A stretch of 64,000 nucleotides of DNA from Leifsonia sp. 466MF (lineage in GTDB: Bacteria > Actinomycetota > Actinomycetes > Actinomycetales > Microbacteriaceae). Location of the stretch: assembly GCF_900100265.1 (NCBI RefSeq), contig NZ_LT629696.1, forward strand, positions 3,658,001 through 3,722,000. Reading direction: 5' to 3'. Both the position numbers and the translations under genes were made by a program. The notes beneath the pieces are model-generated. The model was not told the origin of the DNA. It saw only the letters and a program-made list of their open reading frames with translations, and ran no database searches. Shown here piece after piece: positions 17,542 to 26,051 of the stretch (position 1 is the stretch's first letter; every line of letters starts with the position of its first letter).

Positions 17542-18710
17542 AGGCCGTCCACTTCGGAGCCGGCAACATCGGACGCGGCTTCGTGGGGCTCCTGCTCCAC
17601 GAAGCCGGGTACGAGGTCGTGTTCGCGGACGTCAATGCCGAGCTCATCGACGCCCTCGCCGCGGCGGACTCGTACCGCGTCCACCTGGTCGGTGAGGACT
17701 CGGAGACGAAGACCGTCACCGGGTTCCGCGCGATCAACAGCGCGACCGAGGAGGATGCGCTGGTCGCCGAGATCGCCTCGGCCGACGTGGTGACGACGGC
17801 GGTGGGTCCGCGCATCCTCCGCTTCGTCGCCCCGGTGATCGCCCGCGGTCTGGCCGCTCGGGCGGACGACGCGCCCCGCCTGGCCGTAATGGCCTGCGAG
17901 AACGCGATCGGCGCCTCGGACCTGCTGGCGGCGGAGCTCATGGACGGGCTCCCGGACGACGACACCCGCGAGCAGCTGGCCGCGCGTGCGGTGTTCGCGA
18001 ACACGGCCGTCGACCGCATCGTCCCCGCGCAGGCGGCGGACGCCGGGATCGACGTGACCGTCGAGACGTTCTACGAGTGGGTCGTCGACCGTTCGCCGTT
18101 CGCCGGGCACGCGCCCGAGATCCCGGGCGCCCACTTCGTCGACTCACTCGGCCCGTACATCGAGCGGAAGCTGTTCACGGTCAACACCGGGCACGCGACC
18201 GTGGCATACACAGGCTTCCTTCACGGGGCCACCACGATCAGCGAGGCCATCGCGATCCCCGCCGTACGGGAGGCGGCAGAGGCCGCTCTGCGCGAGACCT
18301 CGGCGGCGCTCAGCGCCAAGCACGGGCTGCCGGAGGAGGAGCTCGCCGCGTACCGCGCAAAGATCCTGGGCCGGTTCGCGAACCCGTACCTGGTCGACGA
18401 GGTCACTCGCGTCGGGCGCGAGCCCATCCGCAAGCTCGGCAGGAACGACCGCTTCATCGGTCCGGCTTCCGACTACGCGGAGCACGTCGGCGGCATCCCG
18501 ACGGCCCTGATCCAGGCAGTCGGCTCCGCCCTGCGGTTCGATGTGCTCGAGGACACACAGAGCGTCGAGCTGCTCAAGCTGCTCGACGAGGCCGAGCCGG
18601 CCGCGATCGTCGAAGAGGTCATGGGCGTAGAGCCCGGCGAACCGCTCCACGAGCCGCTCGTCGAGACCGTCGCCCTGGCTCAGCAGGAGCGCTTGGACGC
18701 GGCGCTCTGA
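17538..18710 (+). CDS. mtlD: Mannitol-1-phosphate 5-dehydrogenase
   Basis: NAD-dependent enzyme oxidising mannitol-1-phosphate to fructose-6-phosphate, the entry to glycolysis. 390 residues, typical of the polyol long-chain dehydrogenases. The N-terminal [13 protein letters not shown] is the dinucleotide-binding glycine motif. The family signature around [20 protein letters not shown] contains the Asn and His of the catalytic region. GTG start is inside the EIIA stop (GTGA). Last gene of the operon; a G+C-rich hairpin follows. Confidence 0.95.
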   Translation: MKAVHFGAGNIGRGFVGLLLHEAGYEVVFADVNAELIDALAAADSYRVHLVGEDSETKTVTGFRAINSATEEDALVAEIASADVVTTAVGPRILRFVAPVIARGLAARADDAPRLAVMACENAIGASDLLAAELMDGLPDDDTREQLAARAVFANTAVDRIVPAQAADAGIDVTVETFYEWVVDRSPFAGHAPEIPGAHFVDSLGPYIERKLFTVNTGHATVAYTGFLHGATTISEAIAIPAVREAAEAALRETSAALSAKHGLPEEELAAYRAKILGRFANPYLVDEVTRVGREPIRKLGRNDRFIGPASDYAEHVGGIPTALIQAVGSALRFDVLEDTQSVELLKLLDEAEPAAIVEEVMGVEPGEPLHEPLVETVALAQQERLDAAL

Positions 18711-18715
18711 CAGCT

Positions 18716-18748
18716 GCGGCCGGGCGGCTCCCCCCGCCGTCCGGCCGC
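18716..18748 (+). terminator. Hairpin after the mannitol operon
   Basis: GCGGCCGGGCGG (18716-18727) pairs with CCGTCCGGCCGC (18737-18748) with one G-T wobble around a 9-base loop, 5 bases after the mtlD stop. There is no good U-tract, so termination may be inefficient or need Rho. Confidence 0.6.
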
Positions 18749-18806
18749 CCCTGAGCATCCGCCGACCGCAGATCACAGCGCGCGGGGCTGGTGGTACGTT
18801 TCGCAT

Positions 18807-19997
18807 GTGAGCCGAATCGTGTCGGTGGCCCCGGTGCTCCCCGCCCGGAGCTACAGCCAAGGGGAGATCACCGCCGCGCTGCTCGCGATGATCACGTCGG
18901 ACCCCGCCAGGCAGCAGGTGATGCGCCGCATCCACGCCTCCTCCGGTGTGCAGACCCGCAGCCTCGTGATGCCCCTCGAGCGTTACAGTTCGCTGGCCTC
19001 GTTCCAGGAGTCGAACGACTTCTTCATCGCCGAGGGGACGACGCTGGCCGAGCGCGCCGTGACCGCGGCCCTCGACTCCGCCGGTCTCGCGCCCACCGAC
19101 GTCGACTTCCTGCTCTTCACCTCGGTGACCGGCATCGCCGCCCCCTCCATCGACGCGCAGCTGGTGTCGCGGCTGGGCCTGCGCACCGACGTCAAGCGTC
19201 TCCCGAGCTTCGGGCTGGGATGCGTCGCCGGCGCCGCCGGGATCGCCCGCGTCAACGACTACCTCGCTGGCCACCCGGACGAGGTGGCCATCCTGTTGTC
19301 CGTGGAGCTGTGCTCGCTCACCGTGCAGGCGAGCGACGACTCCATGGCGAACATCGTCGCGAGCGGCCTGTTCGGCGACGGCGCCGCCGCCGTCGTCATG
19401 GTCGGCGACCGGCGCGCTGAGAAGCTGGGGCTGGCCGGACCCGACGTCGTCGACTCGCGCAGCCACATCTACCCGGACACCGCTGACGTGATCGGCTGGG
19501 ACATCGGCGGCACCGGCTTCCGGATCGTCCTGAGCGCGGGCGTGCCCGAGGTCATCGAGCGCAACTTCGCCGGAGACGCCCGCGGCATCCTCGCCGCCCA
19601 CGATCTGGAGGTGTCGGACGTCGGCGCCTGGGCCGCGCATCCCGGTGGGCCGAAGGTGCTGGAAGCGTTCTCGCAGGCCCTCGACCTGCCCGACGGCGCC
19701 CTCGACGCCAGCTGGCGCTCGCTCGCGAACGTCGGCAACCTGTCCTCGGCGGCGGTGCTGCACGTGCTGGCGGAACAGCTGGATGCGCACGCAGCCGGCA
19801 CCATCGGGCTGCTGTTCGCGCTCGGCCCGGGGGTGACGAGCGAGCTCGTCCTGCTGCGCTGGGCGGATGGCGCAGAGCGGTCGGGGCTGGTCTCCGTGCC
19901 GGCCGCGCTGCCCGCCGCGGTCGAGGCTGGCGCGCCCGCCGCATCCACCGCCCCCGCCGCGCTTCCCGCGGCCGCCATGATCGACCCGGTCCCGTGA
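18807..19997 (+). CDS. Type III polyketide synthase (alkylresorcinol/alkylpyrone synthase-like)
   Basis: Homodimeric chalcone-synthase-fold enzyme that extends an acyl starter with malonyl-CoA and cyclises the chain. 396 residues with the catalytic triad Cys139 (FGLGCVAGA), His278 (AAHPGGPK) and Asn311 (NVGNLSSA). The last 45 or so residues are an Ala/Pro-rich tail not needed for the fold. GTG start lies 6 bases after TACGTT (18795-18800). It heads a three-gene coupled operon with an ICMT-like methyltransferase and an FAD monooxygenase, the same enzyme set as srsA-srsB-srsC of Streptomyces griseus, which makes phenolic lipids. The product here is inferred. Confidence 0.92.
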   Translation: MSRIVSVAPVLPARSYSQGEITAALLAMITSDPARQQVMRRIHASSGVQTRSLVMPLERYSSLASFQESNDFFIAEGTTLAERAVTAALDSAGLAPTDVDFLLFTSVTGIAAPSIDAQLVSRLGLRTDVKRLPSFGLGCVAGAAGIARVNDYLAGHPDEVAILLSVELCSLTVQASDDSMANIVASGLFGDGAAAVVMVGDRRAEKLGLAGPDVVDSRSHIYPDTADVIGWDIGGTGFRIVLSAGVPEVIERNFAGDARGILAAHDLEVSDVGAWAAHPGGPKVLEAFSQALDLPDGALDASWRSLANVGNLSSAAVLHVLAEQLDAHAAGTIGLLFALGPGVTSELVLLRWADGAERSGLVSVPAALPAAVEAGAPAASTAPAALPAAAMIDPVP

Positions 19998-20521
19998 TCT
20001 GGTACACCGTTCTCGTCCTCGCGACGGGCGCAGAACGCATCGCCGAGCTGATCGTCTCGACCCGCAATGCGAAGTGGTCGTTCGCCCGCGGCGGCGTGGA
20101 GTTCGGCAAGGGGCACTTCCCGCCGATGGTCGCGCTCCACACCGGGCTGCTGCTGGCGTGTCTGGCGGAGGTCTGGTTCGCCGACCGGCCCTTCCTTCCG
20201 TGGCTCGGCTGGCCGATGCTCGTGCTGGTGCTCGCCAGCCAGGCGCTGCGCTGGTGGTGCATCGCCACGCTCGGTCCGCGCTGGAACACGCGCGTGATCG
20301 TCGTGCGCGACCTGCCGCTCGTGACCGGCGGACCCTACCGCTGGCTGAAGCACCCGAACTACGTCGCGGTGGTCGTCGAGGGCTTCGCCCTTCCGCTGGT
20401 CCACACCGCCTGGATCACGGCTCTCGTGTTCACGGTGCTGAACGCCTGGCTGCTCGTGGTGCGCATCCGCTGCGAGAACCGGGCGCTCGCCACCGTGCTC
20501 GCCGCACCGGCACGCACATGA
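19994..20521 (+). CDS. Isoprenylcysteine carboxyl methyltransferase family protein (SrsB-like)
   Basis: Integral membrane methyltransferase of 175 residues with about five helices. The C-terminal half carries the SAM-binding features of the ICMT family: VTGGPYRWLKHPNYVAVVVEG (arginine/histidine-rich GPYR-x-x-x-HPNY) and the terminal R-x-x-C-E-N-R. In type III PKS operons such proteins methylate phenolic hydroxyls of the alkylresorcinol product rather than prenyl-cysteine. GTG start overlaps the PKS stop, and its stop overlaps the next start (ATGA), so all three enzymes are translated together. Confidence 0.9.
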   Translation: MIWYTVLVLATGAERIAELIVSTRNAKWSFARGGVEFGKGHFPPMVALHTGLLLACLAEVWFADRPFLPWLGWPMLVLVLASQALRWWCIATLGPRWNTRVIVVRDLPLVTGGPYRWLKHPNYVAVVVEGFALPLVHTAWITALVFTVLNAWLLVVRIRCENRALATVLAAPART

Positions 20522-21558
20522 ACCCGCGGGTCGTCGTGGTCGGGGGCGGCCCCATCGGCCTCGCCTGCGCCATCGAGGCACGCGTGGACGGCCTGGAGGT
20601 CGTCCTCGTGGAGCCGCGGGTGGGGCCGATCGACAAGGCGTGCGGAGAGGGCCTGATGCCGGGAGCGCTGGCCGCACTGCACCGGATCGGGGTCGATCCC
20701 GCCGGGAGGCGGCTCGACGGCGTCGCGTACATCGACGCGGGATCCCGCGTCGAGCACCGCTTCGCGGAGCGCCCGGGGCGGGGCGTGCGACGCACCGTGC
20801 TGCACCAGGCTCTGGCGGAGCGGGCGTCCGAGCTGGGCGCTCAGCGCATCCACGCCAGGGTCACCGGACTCAGCCAGGACGCCGGCGGGGTCGACCTGAC
20901 CCTGAGCGACGGCGAGACACTGCGTGCACCCTGGGTGATCGCGGCCGACGGCCTGCACTCGCCGGTGCGTCGCATGCTTCGGCTGGACGGGCGTGCGCAG
21001 CCCGGCACGCGGAGGCGGTTCGGCCTGCGGAAGCACTTCGCCGTCGAACCGTGGACGTCGCTGGTGGAGGTGCACTGGTCTGCTGGGGCCGAGGCGTACG
21101 TGACCCCCGTCGACGAGCGCCTGGTCGGCGTCGCCGTGCTCGGCTCGCGGCCCCTCGATGTGGATGAGGTGATCGCGGGCATCCCCGAGCTCGCCGAACG
21201 CCTGCACGGCGCCGAGGTGGTGACCGACCCTCGCGGGGCAGGACCCCTGCTGCAGCGGGCGCGCTCGCGGGCCTCGGGGCGGGTGCTGCTGGCGGGCGAC
21301 GCCTCCGGCTATGTGGACGCCCTGACCGGCGAGGGGATGCGCGTGGGCTTCGCTCAGGCGCGAGCGGCCGTCGCCGCGGTCACCATGGGGAACACAGAGC
21401 AGTACGAGCGGGCCTGGCGGGCGACGACACGGGATTTCCGCATGCTCACCTCCGCTCTGGTCGTGGCGGCGCGCTCGCGCTTCCGGCCGCGGATCGTGCC
21501 GACCGCCGCTCGTCGCCCCGAGCTGTTCGGCTCGATCGTGGAGCGCCTCTCGCACTGA
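20518..21558 (+). CDS. FAD-dependent monooxygenase (SrsC-like)
   Basis: Flavoprotein hydroxylase of 346 residues. The N-terminal VVVVGGGPIGLACAIEA is the GxGxxG dinucleotide motif. KACGEGLMPGAL resembles the second conserved region of the geranylgeranyl-reductase/UbiH-like group, and GRVLLAGDASGYVDALTGEGM is the FAD-ribityl-binding GD motif. In the S. griseus phenolic-lipid operon the equivalent enzyme hydroxylates the methylated resorcinol to a quinone. ATG at 20518 overlaps the methyltransferase stop (ATGA). No terminator is obvious in the 188-base gap downstream. Confidence 0.9.
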   Translation: MNPRVVVVGGGPIGLACAIEARVDGLEVVLVEPRVGPIDKACGEGLMPGALAALHRIGVDPAGRRLDGVAYIDAGSRVEHRFAERPGRGVRRTVLHQALAERASELGAQRIHARVTGLSQDAGGVDLTLSDGETLRAPWVIAADGLHSPVRRMLRLDGRAQPGTRRRFGLRKHFAVEPWTSLVEVHWSAGAEAYVTPVDERLVGVAVLGSRPLDVDEVIAGIPELAERLHGAEVVTDPRGAGPLLQRARSRASGRVLLAGDASGYVDALTGEGMRVGFAQARAAVAAVTMGNTEQYERAWRATTRDFRMLTSALVVAARSRFRPRIVPTAARRPELFGSIVERLSH

Positions 21559-21649
21559 CGCCCTCTTCCGGGCCCGGCGCGCCTCCTCACGCTTCCGCGC
21601 TCGGGAGGCGGCGGTCGTCGGGCGTTATGCCTGCATACTCGGGCATTTA

Positions 21650-21659
21650 AAGCATGCTT
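21650..21659. promoter_or_regulatory. Short palindrome upstream of the ribbon-helix-helix-like gene
   Basis: AAGCATGCTT in an AT-rich patch, with further GCAT repeats at 21633 and 21644, about 90 bases before the gene at 21747. It could be an operator for the encoded DNA-binding protein. Low confidence because ten bases can arise by chance. Confidence 0.3.
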
Positions 21660-21746
21660 AGCACCTGTGGAATGTGGTCTCCGCACGGGTAGACCGATTA
21701 GTATCTGGAATCGAGCATCGAAATCGGATATGCCGAAAGGTGAGAC

Positions 21747-22031
21747 ATGAACGCATCCGCACCCGGCCCCGTGGACGACGCGACCGCCCCCGCGCAGAAG
21801 GCGGTCAAGAAGCGCACGACGGTGACCTTCTACCTGACCGACGCCATGCGGAATCGTGCACGCGCCGCCTACCGCCAGACTTCGTTCGACGAACGCGACG
21901 GCAGTTGGTCGGAGATGCTGAACAAGGCCCTGCTGGCCGAAGTGCAGCGTCGTGAGAAGGCCTACAACGAGGGCAAGGTCTTCGTGGGCAACGACGAACC
22001 GCTGACGCCCGGGCGACCGATCGGGTTCTGA
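21747..22031 (+). CDS. Ribbon-helix-helix-like / small ParB-like protein
   Basis: 94-residue protein without membrane segments. The middle (KKRTTVTFYLTDAMRNRARAAY followed by WSEMLNKALLAEVQRRE) has a short beta-strand with alternating charged residues then two helices, as in ribbon-helix-helix DNA-binding proteins and small centromere-binding proteins paired with ParA. No ParA is in the window. The N-terminus is disordered (Ala/Pro-rich) and the C-terminus is PGRPIGF. GAAAGGTGAG precedes the ATG. Role unknown; a transcriptional regulator is my preferred reading. Confidence 0.65.
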   Translation: MNASAPGPVDDATAPAQKAVKKRTTVTFYLTDAMRNRARAAYRQTSFDERDGSWSEMLNKALLAEVQRREKAYNEGKVFVGNDEPLTPGRPIGF

Positions 22032-22065
22032 CCCGCGCTCCGAACGCGTACCAGACACGACGAAC

Positions 22066-22106
22066 TCCCGGCACGTCGACGGCTGGGGAGCGTCGACGTG
22101 CCGGGA
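22066..22106. terminator. Bidirectional terminator hairpin
   Basis: TCCCGGCACGTCGAC (22066-22080) and GTCGACGTGCCGGGA (22092-22106) form a perfect 15-bp stem with an 11-base loop. It sits between the convergent ribbon-helix-helix-like gene and the chaplin-like gene. Confidence 0.85.
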
Positions 22107-22136
22107 AGCGTCCGACCCGCGATCAGCGGGCGTCGA

Positions 22137-23624
22137 TCACCGGGTGTGGTGGCGGCGCGTCCGGTTGGCGGACACGAACGCCAGCATCACTCCGAGGAGA
22201 GCGAGGAGGGCGCCCAGGGCGCCGACACCCAGCTCGTTGGAACCGGTGGAGGCGAGGGCCGCAGCCCCCGACCCGCTGCCCGCGGCCAGCGACATGATCC
22301 CGCCCGCGGACGCCGTCACAATGCCGGCACCGGTGCCACCCGTGGTCGGGGTGGTCGGAGTCGTCGGGGTGGTCGGAGTCGTGGGCGTGGTCGGGGTGGT
22401 CGGGTCAGTCGGGTCGGTCGGGGTGGTCGGCGTCGTGGTGGAGCCGGTGGTGGTGCTGTCGCCGACGACGCTGATCGCGTTGCCGCCGACGGTCACGGGA
22501 ACGTCCACACCGATCGGCAGGTCGATTCCGCCGAGGGTGCCGTCGCCGGTGGTCCCACCGGTCGTCCCACCGCCGGTCGCCGGGGCGCTGGTGGAGGATC
22601 CGGCCGAGGTGGAGTCACCGACCACCGAGACCGCGTTACCGCCCGCCGTCACCGGCACAGCAGCATCGATCGGAGCCTGGATGCCGGACAGCAGCCCGCC
22701 ATCCGAACCAGAACCCGACGTGGTGCTGCCGCTACCGGCAGCCGGAGCCGCCGTGTCCGAACCCGACGTCGTCGAGTCACCGACCACCGAGACCGCGTTC
22801 CCGCCGGCCGTCACCGGCACAGCAGCATCGATCGGAGCCTGAACACCCGACAGGATGCCACCATCCGAACCAGAACCCGACGTGGTGCTCCCGCTACCGG
22901 CAGCCGGAGCGGTCGTCTCCGAGCCCGAGGACTGCGAGTCGCCGAGGACGGAGATCGCATTGCCGCCGACCGTCACCGGCACTGCGGCGTCGATCGGAGC
23001 CTGGATGTCGGAGAGCAGTCCGCCGTCCGAGCCGGAGCTCGACGCCGTCGCCGACGAGCCGGAACCCACGGCGGGGGCCGTGGCCGACGAATCGGTCGAC
23101 GTCGAGTCGCCGAGGACCGAGATGGCGTTGCCACCGGCGGTCACCGGAACATCCACCGCCACAGGTGCCTGGATGCCCGACGCCACGCCGTCCGAACCAT
23201 CGGAGGTGGCGCTCGCTCCCGAGTCGGCGGGCGCCGGAGCGGCAGCCGAATCGGATCCGGAACTGGTGGAGTCACCGAGGACGCTCACCGAGTTCCCCGC
23301 CACCGTCACCGGGACGCTGACCGAGGCCACCGCCTGGTCGCCGCTGAGGACGCCGCCGATCGAGTCGGGCGAGATGGACACCGAGGGAGCCGCCGGTGCC
23401 GCCGGAGCCGCGGCGGTGGAGCCGCTGCTCGTCGAGTCGCCGAGGACCGAGATGCCGTTGCCCGAGAGGGACACCGGAACCGTGACGCCGACGACCGCCT
23501 GGTCGCCGCTCGCGACGCCGTCGCTGCTGGGAGCCTCGGCCGCGTTGGCCGCGGCCGTTCCGGCGAGCCACAGGCCGCCGACGCAGAGGGTGAACCACAT
23601 CCCTCTGGATACGTACTTGTTCAT
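22137..23624 (-). CDS. Seven-repeat chaplin-like surface protein with sortase signal
   Basis: Exported wall-anchored protein of 495 residues. Signal peptide 1-29; seven chaplin-like repeats at about 36-65, 91-121, 146-175, 201-230, 256-285, 309-338 and 362-390, each following the pattern G-(I/V)-x-S-G-x-Q-x(6)-V-P-V-x(4)-G-N-x-(I/V)-S-V-(L/V)-G-D-S; a Thr/Pro repeat (about 394-428); and a C-terminal LASTG sorting motif (457-461), hydrophobic helix and Arg/His tail. Chaplins are amyloid-forming surfactants of Streptomyces; long chaplins have two domains and an LAxTG signal. These repeats lack the paired cysteines of most chaplins. The ATG at 23624 has AAAGG upstream. No sortase is in the window. 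Confidence 0.85.
   Translation of the reverse strand: MNKYVSRGMWFTLCVGGLWLAGTAAANAAEAPSSDGVASGDQAVVGVTVPVSLSGNGISVLGDSTSSGSTAAAPAAPAAPSVSISPDSIGGVLSGDQAVASVSVPVTVAGNSVSVLGDSTSSGSDSAAAPAPADSGASATSDGSDGVASGIQAPVAVDVPVTAGGNAISVLGDSTSTDSSATAPAVGSGSSATASSSGSDGGLLSDIQAPIDAAVPVTVGGNAISVLGDSQSSGSETTAPAAGSGSTTSGSGSDGGILSGVQAPIDAAVPVTAGGNAVSVVGDSTTSGSDTAAPAAGSGSTTSGSGSDGGLLSGIQAPIDAAVPVTAGGNAVSVVGDSTSAGSSTSAPATGGGTTGGTTGDGTLGGIDLPIGVDVPVTVGGNAISVVGDSTTTGSTTTPTTPTDPTDPTTPTTPTTPTTPTTPTTPTTGGTGAGIVTASAGGIMSLAAGSGSGAAALASTGSNELGVGALGALLALLGVMLAFVSANRTRRHHTR
22342..22440. repeat. Thr/Pro tandem repeat in the chaplin-like gene
   Basis: GGTCGGAGTCGTC-like short tandem units encode PTTPTTP-type wall-spanning linker on the minus strand. 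It is of low complexity and prone to length change. Confidence 0.75.
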
Positions 23625-23714
23625 GATCAAGCCTTTCGAATGAGTGTCTGCGCCCGGGCATGAGGATGCCGGGCGGATGGTCGCGTGCTGCCTCAGAGGG
23701 CAGCGGCGACCCAC

Positions 23715-24674
23715 TCAGTCGGGGCTGATGTCGTGATCGGCGACGGGAGCCGCGGGGATGCGGTCATCCGCGGCAGCGCCGATGCGCCCGCTCCACGCGG
23801 AGCCGGGCAGGAGGAAACCGTCGGCCGTCGCGGCCGCACCGGGCGCAGCTCCGCCCGGGCCGCCGGAACCACCGGTCGTACCGGCGGTCCCGCCACCGGG
23901 CAGACCACCGCCCGGCAGGCCACCGCCAGGAAGACCTCCGGGCGCGTCTGAGGGCGCACCACCGGCTCCGGCTCCAGACGGGGCGACGAGCCCCGCGCCC
24001 GCGACGAAGGACGTGGCACCGGTCGCGGCGAGCAGCCCGAGAGCGGCACCGGCCGGCACCGCTGCAGTGGCCGGGCCGGCCGCTGCACCAGGCGAGAGAA
24101 GGGATCCGAGGAGGTCCGTACCGTCGGACACCGTGGTGCCCGGGTCAGGCACGGGAAGCGCGGCGGCGGGAGGAGTCAGCGGCGTCACGGCCGTGTCGAC
24201 CGCGCCCACGACATCCGACACCGCCTGGTCGACGCCACCGGTGACCGGCTGCGTGACCGATGAGACCGGGGCCGGCGGGAGGATGTCGCTGACGATCGGC
24301 ACCTGCGCGACGACCTGGTCCACCACATCCACCACCGGGTCGACCGTGCTCGAGACCGGCGACTGCTCGGCGACCTGGTCGACCGTGTCGGTGACCGGGG
24401 TCACCACCGCGGAGACGACCTGCTGCACGGGCTCGGGGACGACCGGCGCGACGGCCGAGGTGACCGATCCGAGGACGTGTCCCACGGCTCCGGTCGCGTT
24501 CGATACGACCGCCGAGACGGGCGAGGACGGCGGGGCCGGTTCGGCCGCAGAGGCCGGCGAGCCTCCCATCAGGAAGCCGAGGACGGTCAGGCCGGCGCCG
24601 GCGATCAGAGAGCCGATCAGCACGCGCGCAGGGCTGACCTGGCGCGGGTGCAGCTGCTGAGCAGCATCCGGCAT
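23715..24674 (-). CDS. Secreted hypothetical protein next to the chaplin-like gene
   Basis: 319 residues. A membrane/signal segment (about 18-43, ending SPASAAEP) targets it outside. The middle (about 50-170) repeats V-x-x-V-D-x-V/P-V-T patterns with many Val and Pro, and the C-terminal half is Ala/Gly-rich with GGLPGGGLPGGG repeats. No sorting motif or second membrane segment is evident. GGGGGTGATC supports the ATG. It lies 90 bases upstream of the chaplin-like gene on the same strand, so the two may be co-expressed surface proteins. I do not recognise the family. Confidence 0.7.
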   Translation of the reverse strand: MPDAAQQLHPRQVSPARVLIGSLIAGAGLTVLGFLMGGSPASAAEPAPPSSPVSAVVSNATGAVGHVLGSVTSAVAPVVPEPVQQVVSAVVTPVTDTVDQVAEQSPVSSTVDPVVDVVDQVVAQVPIVSDILPPAPVSSVTQPVTGGVDQAVSDVVGAVDTAVTPLTPPAAALPVPDPGTTVSDGTDLLGSLLSPGAAAGPATAAVPAGAALGLLAATGATSFVAGAGLVAPSGAGAGGAPSDAPGGLPGGGLPGGGLPGGGTAGTTGGSGGPGGAAPGAAATADGFLLPGSAWSGRIGAAADDRIPAAPVADHDISPD

Positions 24675-24725
24675 ACGATCACCCCCTGACCGTTCGAGAC
24701 AAGGGGGACTGTACTCCGCCGTCTA

Positions 24726-25928
24726 CTAGAACGGAAGCGATGCGTCCGAAGTCGCGATCTCGGCGCGTTCGTCGCGCGACGAGCGGCGACGGGATGCGGC
24801 CGCCGCGATCGCGATGACGACGAGGGCTCCCACCGTCATCGCGGCGCCCACCCACAGGGGCGACGTGTAGCCGAGACCCGCCGCGATGGTGAGGCCGCCC
24901 AGCCAGGCGCCCAGAGCGTTGCCGAGGTTGAAGGCGGCGATGTTCCCGCCCGAGGCGAGGGTCGGTGCGTGGGAGGCGTAGGAGAGGACCCGCAGCTGGA
25001 GGGCCGGGACGGTCGCGAAGCCGAACGCTCCCATGAGCACGAGGGCGATCACCGCACCGACCGGGATCCCGGCGACCAGGGCGAAGCCCACCAGCACGAC
25101 GGCGAGAGCACCGAGCAGCCAGAGCAGCGTCCCGTCGATGGAGCGGTCGGCCAGGCGGCCGCCCACCCAGTTGCCCGCGAACAGCCCCAGCCCGAAGAGG
25201 ATGAGGAGCCACGGAACCGCGGACGAGGGGAATCCGGAGACGCCGGTGAGCGTGTAGGCGATGTAGGTGAAGGCGCCGAACATCCCACCGAAACCGAGCA
25301 CGGTCGCGGCCAGCGAGAGCCACACCTGCCCGGACCGGAACGCCGATAGCTCGCCGCGGAGCCCGGCGGTCGGCCGGTCGCCGGCGTCGCGCGGCACGAG
25401 CAGGGCGACGCCGATAATCGCGGCCACGCCGATCACCGTGATGGCCCAGAACGTCGACCGCCAGCCGAAGGCCTGGCCGAGAAGGGTGCCGAACGGCACG
25501 CCGAGCACGTTCGCGGCGGTGAGCCCGGTGAACATGACGGCGATGGCACGCGCCTGCTTCTCCGGAGCGACGAGACCGGCGGCGACCACGGAGCCGATGC
25601 CGAAGAACGCGCCGTGGCAGAGTGCGGCGAGGATGCGCCCGGCGAGCATGACGCCGTAGTCCGGGGCGATCGCCGAGAGCAGGTTGCCCACGATGAAGAG
25701 CACCATCAGCCCGAGCAGTGCCGCCTTGCGCGGGATACGCGTGGCGGCGGCGGTGAGGCCGAGCGCGCCGACGACCACCGCGAGCGCGTACCCCGAGATC
25801 AGCCAGCCGGCGGTCGCCTCGTCGACGTGGAAGTCGGCGGCGACCTCGGGCAGGAGCCCGGCGATCACGAACTCGGTGAGTCCGATGCCGAACCCTCCGA
25901 GTGCGAGGGCGATCAGGCCAGCGGGCAT
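24726..25928 (-). CDS. MFS transporter (AraJ/DHA1-like drug or sugar efflux)
   Basis: Twelve-helix efflux transporter of 400 residues in the DHA1 branch. It begins LIALALGGFGIGLTEFVIAGLLPEVA, the helix 1 signature shared by AraJ, YdhP and chloramphenicol-resistance type exporters. GFATVPALQLRVL and LASGGNIAAFNLGNALGAWLGG are further family marks in the C-terminal half. A clear AAGGAGA precedes the ATG. It is divergent from a MarR regulator and both promoters carry inverted repeats, the usual design of a regulator controlling an efflux pump. Confidence 0.9.
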   Translation of the reverse strand: MPAGLIALALGGFGIGLTEFVIAGLLPEVAADFHVDEATAGWLISGYALAVVVGALGLTAAATRIPRKAALLGLMVLFIVGNLLSAIAPDYGVMLAGRILAALCHGAFFGIGSVVAAGLVAPEKQARAIAVMFTGLTAANVLGVPFGTLLGQAFGWRSTFWAITVIGVAAIIGVALLVPRDAGDRPTAGLRGELSAFRSGQVWLSLAATVLGFGGMFGAFTYIAYTLTGVSGFPSSAVPWLLILFGLGLFAGNWVGGRLADRSIDGTLLWLLGALAVVLVGFALVAGIPVGAVIALVLMGAFGFATVPALQLRVLSYASHAPTLASGGNIAAFNLGNALGAWLGGLTIAAGLGYTSPLWVGAAMTVGALVVIAIAAAASRRRSSRDERAEIATSDASLPF

Positions 25929-25970
25929 GGATGTCTCCTTCGGGATGCGGGGGTGGTGCGCTACTCTGTT

Positions 25971-26007
25971 AGTTGCAGACGCGCTATAAATACTTGCACG
26001 TGCAACT
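25971..26007. promoter_or_regulatory. Probable MarR operator between efflux pump and regulator genes
   Basis: AGTTGCA (25971-25977) is mirrored by TGCAACT (26001-26007), and within it TTGCACGTGCAA (25994-26005) is a perfect 12-bp palindrome. GCTATAAAT (25983-25991) looks like a -10 region for the MarR gene and is enclosed by the repeats. A MarR dimer here would repress both divergent genes. Confidence 0.7.
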
Positions 26008-26051
26008 ACTTCGCGCAACCCGTCTGCCGAGACGACCGGGAAGGGGCGCCC

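Noticed and set aside
22342..23600. Regular repeats suggesting a CRISPR array
   Set aside because: The repeats are in-frame coding repeats of the chaplin-like protein, with no constant repeat and unique spacer structure, and no cas genes are present.
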